Shown: in pieces, positions 25,437 through 33,278 of the stretch
Position numbering within the stretch: the stretch's first letter is position 1
Layout of the letters: every line of letters begins with the position of its first letter
Assembly: GCA_950054255.1 (NCBI GenBank)
Contig: CATLOR010000002.1
Coordinates: 207,106 to 264,324, forward strand
Origin: an uncultured Rickettsiales bacterium
Lineage (GTDB): Bacteria > Pseudomonadota > Alphaproteobacteria > Micavibrionales > GCA-2720935
DNA: 57,219 nt
Reading direction: 5' to 3'
Made by a program: the position numbers and the translations under genes
The notes under the pieces: model-generated
What the model saw: the letters and a program-made list of their open reading frames with translations, nothing else
Database searches by the model: none
What the model was told of the DNA's origin: nothing

Positions 25437-26024
25437 TTATTCGTCTAATTCTGTGTCCCAGTAAAGAAAGTCATGCCAATCTTCGTGTAAAAAATTAGGC
25501 GGAAAAGCCCGCCCATTATGTTGTAATTGATGAAATGTAGGTTGTACTGGTTTGGTCATCGGGTGCATCCCACATTCGTGCGGTAATTTGTGACCTTTTG
25601 CAGTATTACATGGCCGACATGCTGTCACAATGTTTTCCCAGTTTGTTCCGCCACCTTTACAGCGTGGCACTAGATGATCAAAAGTTAAATCATGCGCAGA
25701 GAATTTATTTGTACAATATTGGCATGTGAAGTTGTCACGTAAAAACAAATTAAATCGTGTGAATGCTGGCCGTTCTTTCGGTGGCACATATTCTTTTAAA
25801 GCAACGACGCTTGGTAGATTAATGCATATGCTTGGCGAGCACACTTGATAATCCTCATATTCGGACACAACATGAACGCGATCTAAAAAACAAGCTTTAA
25901 GGGCATCTTGCCATGACATTAATGATAATGGGAAATAACTTAAAGGTCTAAAATCAGCGTTAAGAACGAGTGCCGGCGCTAAGCTTAGCGGCCTGGGATA
26001 TGGGGTTGAAACGTCTTGGTCCAT
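25437..26024 (-). CDS. HNH endonuclease-domain protein
   Basis: A 195-residue protein with a C-terminal HNH/zinc-finger nuclease domain: CQYC (101-104), FDHLVPRCKGGGTNWENIV (catalytic H117, N132) and CRPCN (136-140). The N-terminal half (ALVLNADFRPLSYFPLS.. DALKACFLDRVHVVSEY) is typical of a widespread single-copy bacterial HNH family of unknown role, not of homing endonucleases. I choose the ATG at 26022-26024 because AAAGGG lies about nine bases upstream; in-frame ATGs 6 and 10 codons further up lack this. The 151-bp gap on its 3' side holds only short AT-rich dyads. Confidence 0.88.
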   Translation of the reverse strand: MDQDVSTPYPRPLSLAPALVLNADFRPLSYFPLSLMSWQDALKACFLDRVHVVSEYEDYQVCSPSICINLPSVVALKEYVPPKERPAFTRFNLFLRDNFTCQYCTNKFSAHDLTFDHLVPRCKGGGTNWENIVTACRPCNTAKGHKLPHECGMHPMTKPVQPTFHQLQHNGRAFPPNFLHEDWHDFLYWDTELDE

Positions 26025-26149
26025 ATAAAAACGCCCTTTCATTCCATAGTACACTTAGTCGTGCCTATAATATTAGTATGGAACAGATTCGAATAAAAAG
26101 CAATTTTTAAAATAAAATTACTCACAAAAATAATTAAATTGCAATATAT

Positions 26150-26197
26150 GTTGGGAATCGCTATAGTTTATATCCCAACTGTTAATTTTATATTAAC
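26150..26197. promoter_or_regulatory. Two adjacent dyads, including a CtrA-box-like TTAA-N7-TTAAC
   Basis: GTTGGGA (26150-26156) and TCCCAAC (26173-26179) form a 7-bp inverted repeat with a 16-base loop. Two bases later, GTTAAT (26181-26186) and ATTAAC (26192-26197) form a second dyad that also reads TTAA-N7-TTAAC, the consensus of the alphaproteobacterial cell-cycle regulator CtrA. The site lies in the 248-bp gap between the divergent HNH and HIG1/etfBA genes. In AT-rich DNA the second match may be chance. Confidence 0.35.
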
Positions 26198-26272
26198 GCG
26201 CTTTCTTCGTTTTTATGGAATAATTAAAAATTTAACTAGGCATTCGGCCTTGAAAAGTCTATATTTTGATTC

Positions 26273-26473
26273 ATGAAAATGACCTTTTTTATATTAATGG
26301 GTTTGGCTTTGGGCGCTGTTGTGGCAGCCCTTCTCATCGGCTTGTTTTTTATGGTTAAAGAAGGAAAAGAAAACGCAAAAAAAAGTAATAAATTAATGCA
26401 AGCCAGAGTTATTTTACAAGGCGTTGCTATTGCATTAATCGTTTTAGCAATATCAATTGGAGGAAATGAATAA
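26273..26473 (+). CDS. HIG1-domain twin-transmembrane small protein
   Basis: A 66-residue membrane protein with two hydrophobic helices (about 4-27 and 44-62) around a charged loop (KEGKENAKKSNKLMQARV). The loop and second-helix pattern match the HIG_1_N family; mitochondrial members associate with respiratory complexes III/IV. In alphaproteobacteria a gene like this commonly precedes etfBA, sometimes with a cobalamin adenosyltransferase in between, which is absent here. etfB starts three bases after its stop, so co-transcription with the ETF genes is very likely. Confidence 0.88.
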   Translation: MKMTFFILMGLALGAVVAALLIGLFFMVKEGKENAKKSNKLMQARVILQGVAIALIVLAISIGGNE

Positions 26474-26476
26474 GTT

Positions 26477-27226
26477 ATGAAGATTTTGGTCCCTATTAAG
26501 CGTGTCGTAGATTATAACGTCAAAGTGCGTGTTAAATCAGACGAAACAGGCGTTGAAACAAGTAATGTTAAGATGTCTGTAAACCCTTTTGATGAAATTG
26601 CTGTCGAAGAAGCCATTAAATTAAAGGAAAACGGAAAAGCATCAGAAGTGATTGCTGTTACAATTGGTGTTTCTCAAGCACAAGAACAGTTAAGAACCGC
26701 GCTTGCTATGGGAGCTGATCGGGCTATTCACATTGTGACAGATGAGGTGACAGAGCCCCTATCTGTTGCAAAAGCTTTGCAAAAAATTATTGATAAAGAA
26801 AACCCAGATATTGTTATTATGGGGAAACAAGCGATTGATAATGATGCAAATCAAGTCGGACAAATGCTGGCCGCTCTTTTAGGGTGGTCTCAAGGGACAT
26901 TTGCTTCTAAAGTTGATGTTCAAGGTGATAAACTTCATGTAACTAGAGAGATTGATGGTGGTTTAGAAACACTATCTTTATCTGTACCTGCAATTGTAAC
27001 AACCGACTTACGCTTGAATGAGCCGCGCTATGCTTCTCTGCCAAATATTATGAAGGCTAAGAAGAAGCCGATTGAAACAGTCTCGGATTCAGATCTAGGT
27101 ATTGATTTTTCACCACGTTTAAAAACCTTAAAAGTTTGTGAGCCAGCAAAAAGAGAGGCTGGTATTAAAGTGGCTAATGTTGATGAGCTAATTGATAAAT
27201 TAAAAAATGAAGCAAAAGTGATTTAG
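26477..27226 (+). CDS. etfB: Electron transfer flavoprotein subunit beta
   Basis: A 249-residue ETF beta subunit (AMP-binding). Signature pieces are [40 protein letters not shown], the [11 protein letters not shown] segment and [23 protein letters not shown]. With EtfA it carries electrons from acyl-CoA and other flavin dehydrogenases to ETF:ubiquinone oxidoreductase. It lies three bases after the HIG1 gene and just before etfA. Confidence 0.97.
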   Translation: MKILVPIKRVVDYNVKVRVKSDETGVETSNVKMSVNPFDEIAVEEAIKLKENGKASEVIAVTIGVSQAQEQLRTALAMGADRAIHIVTDEVTEPLSVAKALQKIIDKENPDIVIMGKQAIDNDANQVGQMLAALLGWSQGTFASKVDVQGDKLHVTREIDGGLETLSLSVPAIVTTDLRLNEPRYASLPNIMKAKKKPIETVSDSDLGIDFSPRLKTLKVCEPAKREAGIKVANVDELIDKLKNEAKVI

Positions 27227-27240
27227 TTGAGGTGAGTAAA

Positions 27241-28173
27241 ATGAGTATTTTAGTAATAGCAGAGCACGATAATAAAGAATTAAAGACATCAACTTTATCA
27301 ACATTAGCAGCGGCCAAAAAACTGGGGGATAATATTGATCTTCTTGTTGCTGGTAAGAATGTAGCTGACTTAGCACAAATGTGTACATCAATTGGCGTTG
27401 TGAAAAAAGTTTTATGTACTGACGATGATGCTTTTGAACATCAAATTGCTGAAACTTTGGCTGATACGGTTGTTGCTGTTTCTAATGATTATACCCATAT
27501 TTTAGCTCCTGCTTCTACTTTTGGTAAAAACGTAATGCCTCGTATTTCTGCTCTCCTTGATGTCCAGCAAATTAGTGAGATCATAGAGATTGTTGATGTT
27601 GATACATTTGTGCGTCCTATTTATGCTGGGAATGCGATAGCAACGGTTCAATCATCTGATACTATAAAAGCAATAACAGTGCGCCCAACCGCATTTGATG
27701 CCGTTGAAACATCTGGTGGCAGTGCGTCTCTTGAAAATGTTGCTGCTAACACGGAGAAAGGCACACTTACGACTTTTGTCGGGCAAGAATTATCTGTTTC
27801 AGAGCGTCCTGAATTGACATCTGCGAATGTTGTGGTTTCTGGTGGCCGTGGTTTGGGGTCAGCAGAAAACTTTGCGATCATTGAAAAATTAGCTGATAAA
27901 CTTGGTGCTGCTGTTGGTGCTTCGCGCGCTGCTGTTGATGCAGGGTATGTTCCGAATGATTATCAAGTTGGTCAAACAGGGAAAGTTGTCGCACCACAGC
28001 TATATGTGGCAATTGGAATTTCAGGTGCTATTCAGCATTTGGCAGGTATGAAAGATTCAAAAGTGATCGTTGCCATTAATAAAGATGAGGACGCCCCTAT
28101 TTTTCAAGTCGCTGATTATGGATTAGTTGCTGACTTATTTGATGTGGTTCCTGAATTAGAAGGGAAATTATAA
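27241..28173 (+). CDS. etfA: Electron transfer flavoprotein subunit alpha
   Basis: A 310-residue FAD-binding ETF alpha subunit. The C-terminal FAD domain is clear: [73 protein letters not shown] and [16 protein letters not shown] choose the ATG at 27241 because GAGGTGA stands about five bases before it; the in-frame GTG at 27232 is itself part of that ribosome-binding site. A small lipoprotein gene follows two bases after the stop, which is unusual company for ETF. Confidence 0.97.
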   Translation: MSILVIAEHDNKELKTSTLSTLAAAKKLGDNIDLLVAGKNVADLAQMCTSIGVVKKVLCTDDDAFEHQIAETLADTVVAVSNDYTHILAPASTFGKNVMPRISALLDVQQISEIIEIVDVDTFVRPIYAGNAIATVQSSDTIKAITVRPTAFDAVETSGGSASLENVAANTEKGTLTTFVGQELSVSERPELTSANVVVSGGRGLGSAENFAIIEKLADKLGAAVGASRAAVDAGYVPNDYQVGQTGKVVAPQLYVAIGISGAIQHLAGMKDSKVIVAINKDEDAPIFQVADYGLVADLFDVVPELEGKL

Positions 28174-28175
28174 TC

Positions 28176-28331
28176 ATGTTAAAAAATATCAAGGCACGTT
28201 TTTTTGTTGTAACTTGCGTATTGATAACGTCGCTTGCTGTTGTGTCTTGTGGTATTAAGCCAAATGATTTAAAAGCACCAGAAGGATCAAGTGAGCAATA
28301 TCCAAAAAGTTATCCCGCTCCAACTAAGTAG
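28176..28331 (+). CDS. LptM-like small lipoprotein (51 aa)
   Basis: A short gene (ATG 28176, TAG 28329-28331) encoding 51 residues: a signal sequence ending VVSC, the lipidated Cys25, then GIKPNDLKAPEG and a tail with YPKSYPAP. The C-G-x-K..L..P..YP..YP pattern matches the LptM/YifL-type small lipoproteins, which in E. coli help assemble the LptDE lipopolysaccharide translocon. In many alphaproteobacteria such a gene sits between argH and lysA, just before a TIGR02302 gene; here argH and lysA are missing but the TIGR02302 neighbour is kept, six bases downstream. That synteny supports the call. Confidence 0.75.
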   Translation: MLKNIKARFFVVTCVLITSLAVVSCGIKPNDLKAPEGSSEQYPKSYPAPTK

Positions 28332-28337
28332 AATATT

Positions 28338-30797
28338 GTGATTAAAGTTGTTTTAAATGCAGTCGTTTTTTTGATTTCAAGTGTAATTTATTTTATTGCA
28401 CGTGTATTTGTTGATTTCTGGATTGTTATTTCCGCCTCTTTTTTATATATGGCGGCACTTTTATATTTGAGAACTGATAATATTTTATTATTTTTTGTTT
28501 ATGCCTTGGTATTGATTTATGGGCTCAGGAAAGGCGTTGCTGATTTTGAGTTTCCATCACGTCGAAAAATAGAACGCTCTCTTGAAAAAGAAAACAAAAT
28601 ACCTCATGGCAGTATAGAAATATTAGATGACCATATTGCATTGGGTCAAAAAGGTTACTGGCAACAAACAATTCATGCGATTAAGTCAAGAATACCTTTT
28701 TTATCACCATTGCGCTTTGCTCCTGAAACAGGAAATAAGGACCCTTATGCATTTAGATTTATTGCCGTCCTTCTTTTTGCTTATATGTTTTTTGTTACAT
28801 ACCCTAACAGTGTCAATATCATTAAAGATTCAGCGCTTCCTTCATTGTCAAAACTAGCCTTTATAATGGAGGAAGAGCCTTTGCATTACACTGGATGGAT
28901 TACACCTCCTGAATATACAAAAGGTGCCCCTATTCTTTTATCAGCAGACACAATTCAACCTATAATTGCACCTGAAGGATCTCTCTTAGAGGTAACCCTA
29001 TCCTCTGTTGATTCTGAGTTTTTGTATGTAGGTTTTAAGAACGGCGCACCTCTATCTCGGATAGAAAAAACGGATGATGGTAGTTTCATCGTAAATAAAG
29101 AAATGTCCGTAAATGATGCAGCTATAAGGGTTTTAGATGATAATAAAGATGAGCTTTTATCATGGGCCGCTTTTATAGAGGAAGACTATAAACCTTTAAT
29201 CAGTTTTATTTCTGAGCCACGCGTTGATACAGGATCAAATGTTTATTTTAATTACGCAGTTGAGGATGATTATTATCCAAAGAGTGTGACACTTTCGATT
29301 ACGCCCTTACAAAGTAATGCTCTATACCCTAACCCTGAAACATTTGATCTTGAGATGCCTATTGGTATTCAAACAAGAGAAGATATTAAAAACTATTGGG
29401 AAACAGAAACGCTTTTTGATTTTTCTAACCATAGCTTTTCAGGGATGCCCGTATCTTTGACTTTACGGGTAGAAGATCAGACAGGTAAAATGAGCCAAAC
29501 ATCAAAACACCATATGACATTACCTGAGCGTGCCTTTAAAAACAAAATAGCGAAACAAGTTGTTCAAATTAGATCTGATTTGATTCAAGACTATGAGGGG
29601 TATTCAAAAAAAGCGATGGATGAGTTAGAGCATATCCTTATCCGTCCATTTTTATACCGAAACGACACTTTGGTTTTTTTAAGTTTAAAAGCCGTTTTAA
29701 CGCGTCTTTATTTGGATAGAGGTCGTAATTATGAGTTAAAATCAGTAAGTAATTTACTATGGTATATTGCTATTCATATTGAAGATGGCGCTTTAATTGA
29801 GGAAGAGCAAAGATTAAAAGAACTCAATCAAAGACTTGCAAAAGCATTGGGTAATCAAGACTTATCAGATGAAGATGTGTCTGACTTAATTGATGAGTTA
29901 GAACAAGCTCTAAATGATTACGCTAGAAAATCAATGCAAGCCTTACTTGAGGAGTTAAATAAGAATGCAAAACTAAATGAATTAGATAATTTGAATACTG
30001 CACTTATTAATCCTGATAAGGTTTCTGACTATTTAAATAAAATGAGAGATATGATTTCAAAAGGGCAAAAAAATGAAGCAATTAAAATGCTCCAAGACCT
30101 TCAAAATATGCTTGCGAGTATGAAAGCGCCGCAGCCTGATTTATCTCCTGAACAAAAGCAAGCGGTACAGCAATATAAACATCTTCAAAAATTAATTGTT
30201 GATCAAGAAAAATTGCTTCAAAAAACAAAATCTTTATCCTCTATTGAAGATAGTAAAGAGCGATATCGCGAAGCGCAAAAGACCGGCGCTAAGCAAGATA
30301 GGTTGAGAAATACACTAGAAGAAACAAAAAATAATTTAGAAACATTGATGCCTAAGAGCAGTTTTGGGCAATGTCAAAATGCTTCATCCTCTATGAGTAA
30401 TGCAAGTAAAGATATACAAAAAGGTGCTTTTGGAACAGCTGAGATATCTCAGCAGGAAGCGCTTTCTGCGCTAAAGAAAGCATTGGAAAATGCCCAACAA
30501 GCTATGGAGCAGCAATTAGGATTGAAAATAAATGATGGATCATCAGGATCTTTAATGGGACAGTTATCGCCTCTTCCTGGTTTAATGGAGGGCTATCAGA
30601 AACAAAACTCAAATCTTGATCCCTTTGGTAAAGAGTCAAATAATACACAAGGGAAATCAAACGATTTATCATTGGATAACGAGAGCTATAGTAATAAAAT
30701 AAAAAAGATCGTAAATGAATTAAGAAAAAGAGCCTCAGAAACAAATAGATCGAATGAAGAAATAGAATATTTAAAAAGACTTTTGGAGCGTTTTTAA
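28338..30797 (+). CDS. TIGR02302/DUF4175 membrane protein
   Basis: An 819-residue alphaproteobacteria-specific protein of unknown function. Three N-terminal hydrophobic segments (about 4-22, 27-45, 49-64) and a fourth (about 142-160) are followed by a large, beta-rich extracytoplasmic region beginning with HYTGWITPPEYTKGAPI, then a long helical Gln/Lys/Glu-rich region (about 480-780) likely to be coiled coil. The start is GTG. Domain order and length match TIGR02302. The gene is tightly packed between the LptM-like gene and a CDF transporter (gap three bases), suggesting an envelope role, but no biochemical activity can be inferred. Confidence 0.88.
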   Translation: MIKVVLNAVVFLISSVIYFIARVFVDFWIVISASFLYMAALLYLRTDNILLFFVYALVLIYGLRKGVADFEFPSRRKIERSLEKENKIPHGSIEILDDHIALGQKGYWQQTIHAIKSRIPFLSPLRFAPETGNKDPYAFRFIAVLLFAYMFFVTYPNSVNIIKDSALPSLSKLAFIMEEEPLHYTGWITPPEYTKGAPILLSADTIQPIIAPEGSLLEVTLSSVDSEFLYVGFKNGAPLSRIEKTDDGSFIVNKEMSVNDAAIRVLDDNKDELLSWAAFIEEDYKPLISFISEPRVDTGSNVYFNYAVEDDYYPKSVTLSITPLQSNALYPNPETFDLEMPIGIQTREDIKNYWETETLFDFSNHSFSGMPVSLTLRVEDQTGKMSQTSKHHMTLPERAFKNKIAKQVVQIRSDLIQDYEGYSKKAMDELEHILIRPFLYRNDTLVFLSLKAVLTRLYLDRGRNYELKSVSNLLWYIAIHIEDGALIEEEQRLKELNQRLAKALGNQDLSDEDVSDLIDELEQALNDYARKSMQALLEELNKNAKLNELDNLNTALINPDKVSDYLNKMRDMISKGQKNEAIKMLQDLQNMLASMKAPQPDLSPEQKQAVQQYKHLQKLIVDQEKLLQKTKSLSSIEDSKERYREAQKTGAKQDRLRNTLEETKNNLETLMPKSSFGQCQNASSSMSNASKDIQKGAFGTAEISQQEALSALKKALENAQQAMEQQLGLKINDGSSGSLMGQLSPLPGLMEGYQKQNSNLDPFGKESNNTQGKSNDLSLDNESYSNKIKKIVNELRKRASETNRSNEEIEYLKRLLERF

Positions 30798-30800
30798 CTT

Positions 30801-31718
30801 ATGCCACATGTACACATATCAGATCACGATCTTCATCGTAGAAAACTAAAGCAATCACGCTTAGAAAAAAGTGCTGCTTATGTTGCTATTTCATTAACTA
30901 TCGTTATGTTGCTTTTAAAGGTCTATGGTTGGTTCTTAACAGATTCATTAAGTATTTTATCTTCTTTGACGGACTCATTAATGGATTTGCTCGTGTCAGG
31001 CGTTAATTTATTTGCAATTTACTATGCCTTAAAGCCCGCAGACTCAGATCATCGTTACGGTCATACAGCCATCGAAGATATTGCGGGGCTTTTACAAGCG
31101 GCTATGCTTGTTGGGACTTCTCTTTTAATTACGATCGAAGCGATTACGCGTTTTATTAATCCTGTATCAGCCCCCCCTGCAGCAGAGGAAGGCCTTAATA
31201 TTATGTTGATCTGTTTAGGATTAACTGCACTAATTGTTATTTATCAACGTTTTGTCATTATGCGTTCAAACTCTGTCATTATTAAGGCCGATAATTTACA
31301 TTATTTAAGTGATTTACTCACAAATTTCGCAGTTATTGTTTCTTTGTGCTTATGGCAGTATTTCTCGCTTGATTTCATTGATCCGCTCTTATCTATCGTC
31401 ATTGTTGCTATTATCATGCAAGGCGCATTAGAAATTGGAAAACAATCATATAATAATCTTATGGATACCGAAATGAATGATGAGGAGCGTGAAAGAATAA
31501 AAGATACCATTAATGCTCAATCTGGTCATGTAGGGTTTCATGATCTGCGTACAAGGCGCTCAGGTAGAAAAGTATTTATTCAACTTCATTTAGAAGTCCC
31601 AGACACGCTATCCCTAAATAAGGCGCATGAAGTGGCGGATAATGTAGAACGAAAATTAGAAGCGTTATACGAAGAGTCCGACGTTATCGTCCATCAAGAC
31701 CCTGTACCCGCTGCTTAA
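30801..31718 (+). CDS. Cation diffusion facilitator (FieF-like metal/proton antiporter)
   Basis: A 305-residue inner-membrane exporter of divalent metals (Zn, Fe or Cd). Six helices are expected; TM2 carries TDSLMD with D58 and D62 of the metal site, followed by ADSDHRYGHTAIEDIAGLLQA, and TM5 carries HYLSDLLTNFAV with the second His/Asp pair. The cytosolic C-terminal domain (about 215-300) contains HDLRTRRSGRKVFIQLHLEV. The N-terminus HVHISDHDLH is histidine-rich and could bind metal. Metal specificity is not certain. It converges with the next gene at a gap of two bases. Confidence 0.94.
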   Translation: MPHVHISDHDLHRRKLKQSRLEKSAAYVAISLTIVMLLLKVYGWFLTDSLSILSSLTDSLMDLLVSGVNLFAIYYALKPADSDHRYGHTAIEDIAGLLQAAMLVGTSLLITIEAITRFINPVSAPPAAEEGLNIMLICLGLTALIVIYQRFVIMRSNSVIIKADNLHYLSDLLTNFAVIVSLCLWQYFSLDFIDPLLSIVIVAIIMQGALEIGKQSYNNLMDTEMNDEERERIKDTINAQSGHVGFHDLRTRRSGRKVFIQLHLEVPDTLSLNKAHEVADNVERKLEALYEESDVIVHQDPVPAA

Positions 31719-31720
31719 CG

Positions 31721-32170
31721 TTATTGACATTGTAGAGTCCTACGCCCATCGCTATTAGTAACGTAATTACAGCTGCTCTCTCTTTCACGTACAGCTGCAC
31801 GTTCGCTTGTTTCGATGTGACGACGCATCTCATCCAGATCTGTTTGATTGTTTCTTAATGTGTCTTGAACTAACCTTGTGTAATTTTCATTTTGTGAATA
31901 TTGAATTAAAATAGCAAGTCCTGTCGCAGCAGCTTGAATATCAGGGGTGCCATCATGGTTTTTAGAATTAAACATAGCCCAAGCAGCAAGCACTTCAGAT
32001 TGCCGTTCTTGTAAAAGAATTGTCGCCTCTCGTTTTTTCTCAATTTCTTCCATAGAATTCATATGACGTTGGTGTTCAGCAATAGATGCACAGCCAGTTG
32101 ATAAACTCGCAATACCCACCAGTAACCCGGTGGCAAGAGCTTTATTAAATGTTCTTCTGTTTGCGTTCAT
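31721..32170 (-). CDS. Putative Tat-exported lipoprotein, unknown function
   Basis: A 149-residue protein with an N-terminus NRRTFNKALATG resembling a twin-arginine signal (RRxFxK), a hydrophobic stretch and STGC at 24-27, an imperfect lipobox (Ser rather than Leu at -3). The mature part is largely helical and charged (EEIEKKREATILLQERQ, TLRNNQTDLDEMRRHI) and ends with two cysteines (SSCNYV.. TLQCQ). I do not recognise a family. A good ribosome-binding site, AAAGGAAT, precedes the ATG. It follows the Asn-rich secreted protein gene but a strong hairpin separates them. Confidence 0.7.
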   Translation of the reverse strand: MNANRRTFNKALATGLLVGIASLSTGCASIAEHQRHMNSMEEIEKKREATILLQERQSEVLAAWAMFNSKNHDGTPDIQAAATGLAILIQYSQNENYTRLVQDTLRNNQTDLDEMRRHIETSERAAVRERESSCNYVTNSDGRRTLQCQ

Positions 32171-32230
32171 AACTTATTCCTTTATTAATTTCTTTAAATC
32201 TTATGGAAATAATAACAGATTAAATATAAA

Positions 32231-32262
32231 AAATCCACCTTTATTTTTCAAAAGGTGGATTT
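32231..32262 (-). terminator. Rho-independent terminator after the Asn-rich secreted protein gene
   Basis: A perfect 12-bp stem, AAATCCACCTTT (32231-32242) and AAAGGTGGATTT (32251-32262), with an 8-base loop. It lies 22 bases after the stop of the minus-strand gene ending at 32285 and before the start of the lipoprotein gene. T-rich sequence follows on the minus strand (TTTATATTTA), so it should stop transcription in that direction and perhaps in both. Confidence 0.8.
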
Positions 32263-32284
32263 CTTTATACAGAGTAGTTATTAA

Positions 32285-33055
32285 TTAACGTCTTGGGCCA
32301 AAGCGATTAACACGCGTTGGAGTTGCCTCAGCTGATTGACCAGCGGCGGCATCAGCTTCTAGTGTACGTACAACATCATTCGCTTCAACAATCATCATAG
32401 CAATGCTAAATGCTGACAATGGGCGACCATTTGCATCAACACATACAGGCTTGCCTGTTGCATCAGCTGTCATTTGTAATTCAGACCATTTGTCATTAAC
32501 AGCTGTCATCGCCTCTTTGAATAATGGGAATTTCTCAGCCAAAGCAACATAACCAGAAATTTTTTCTTGCAAGTCACTAGAGCTAATAAAATCTGAAATA
32601 ATTGTATTTTCGTATGAGTTATTAGCGATACGGATTTCGCCATCTTCACACTCTTGTACATATGTAACACTGCCTGGGAAGCTTGCCGAAGCTTCCACAA
32701 TGCTAATAGCAAAACCTGGTTTGATAACCACACAGCCGCTAACAGCACCACGTGTTGCGATTGCACTAGAAGCAGAAGCTTCGATGTTATTGCTGATGCT
32801 ACCTGTTGTTACATCTCCATTTACACCAGTTGCTTGGTTCGTGTTTGTATTGGTGTTTGTGTTATCATTGTCATTTAAGTTTGTGTTGTTGTTCACGTTA
32901 TCATTGTCATTAACTGAACTTCCATCACCAACAACTGTATGACCTGTATCATCACAGTTACCTGATGTACAATTTGCATTAGCAACGCCTGCTAAACCAA
33001 TTGTTGTTGAGAAAGCAAATGCTGTTGCTAAAAGGTTTTTTGTAAAAGTATTCAT
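32285..33055 (-). CDS. Secreted Asn/Asp/Thr-rich protein, unknown function
   Basis: A 256-residue exported protein. The signal peptide probably ends at VANA (residue 27). Residues 49-73 are a low-complexity run of Asn, Asp and Thr (NDNDN units and TN repeats). A region with SASSAIATRGAVSGC and an alpha-helical segment (162-200) follow. Five mature cysteines (29, 34, 108, 136, 205) suggest disulfides in the periplasm or outside. The ribosome-binding site AAGGAGA and a near-consensus promoter upstream predict strong expression. No family is recognised; a surface or matrix-like structural protein is one possibility. It is divergent from the Sel1-containing gene. Confidence 0.75.
   Translation of the reverse strand: MNTFTKNLLATAFAFSTTIGLAGVANANCTSGNCDDTGHTVVGDGSSVNDNDNVNNNTNLNDNDNTNTNTNTNQATGVNGDVTTGSISNNIEASASSAIATRGAVSGCVVIKPGFAISIVEASASFPGSVTYVQECEDGEIRIANNSYENTIISDFISSSDLQEKISGYVALAEKFPLFKEAMTAVNDKWSELQMTADATGKPVCVDANGRPLSAFSIAMMIVEANDVVRTLEADAAAGQSAEATPTRVNRFGPRR
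32861..32911. repeat. Internal 15-bp repeat in the Asn-rich gene
   Basis: GTTATCATTGTCATT occurs at 32861-32875 and again at 32897-32911, 36 bases apart, encoding the two NDNDN units of the secreted protein. The surrounding GTTTGTGTT-type steps encode the TN repeats. Such short in-frame repeats can expand or contract by slippage. Confidence 0.6.
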
Positions 33056-33127
33056 TTTATGTCTCCTTGGTTAAAAAACTAACTCTGTTCGCTTCCTTTT
33101 AATAAATTTTCTGAAGCAATTTTGCAT

Positions 33128-33156
33128 AATCTACACCCCTTTTGATCGAATGTCAA
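33128..33156 (-). promoter_or_regulatory. Strong sigma70-type promoter of the Asn-rich secreted protein gene
   Basis: On the minus strand, consensus TTGACA (33156-33151) is followed by a 17-base spacer and TAGATT (33133-33128), about 70 bases before the ATG at 33055. The spacing is ideal and the gene also has an AAGGAGA ribosome-binding site. Confidence 0.7.
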
Positions 33157-33188
33157 TAAAAATTATGAAAAAAAGTTAAAATTTTTTG

Positions 33189-33217
33189 TTGCAATTCAAT
33201 AATAAAATCGCTATTAT
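33189..33217 (+). promoter_or_regulatory. Strong sigma70-type promoter of the Sel1-containing membrane protein gene
   Basis: TTGCAA (33189-33194), a 17-base spacer and TATTAT (33212-33217, five of six consensus bases) lie about 60 bases before the ATG at 33279, which is preceded by AAGGAG. It is back-to-back with the opposite-strand promoter, the two -35 boxes being 32 bases apart. Confidence 0.65.
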
Positions 33218-33278
33218 TTTCCGTATTATTCATAAATACGTTATTTTGACGTTATATATATAAGGAGTACTACAGAAA

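Noticed and set aside
25416..25439. TAAAACG / CGTTTTA hairpin at the HNH stop codon
   Set aside because: Weak 7-bp stem overlapping the stop codon without a T-run; could contribute to termination but cannot be claimed.
32861..32911. Repeat considered as a CRISPR or VNTR array
   Set aside because: Only two identical 15-bp copies, inside a coding frame and explained by the NDNDN protein repeats; there are no spacers or cas genes.
32654..32942. Plus-strand frames opposite the Asn-rich gene
   Set aside because: They are mirror translations of the low-complexity repeat, with no ribosome-binding site; the minus-strand gene has a signal peptide, promoter and ribosome-binding site.
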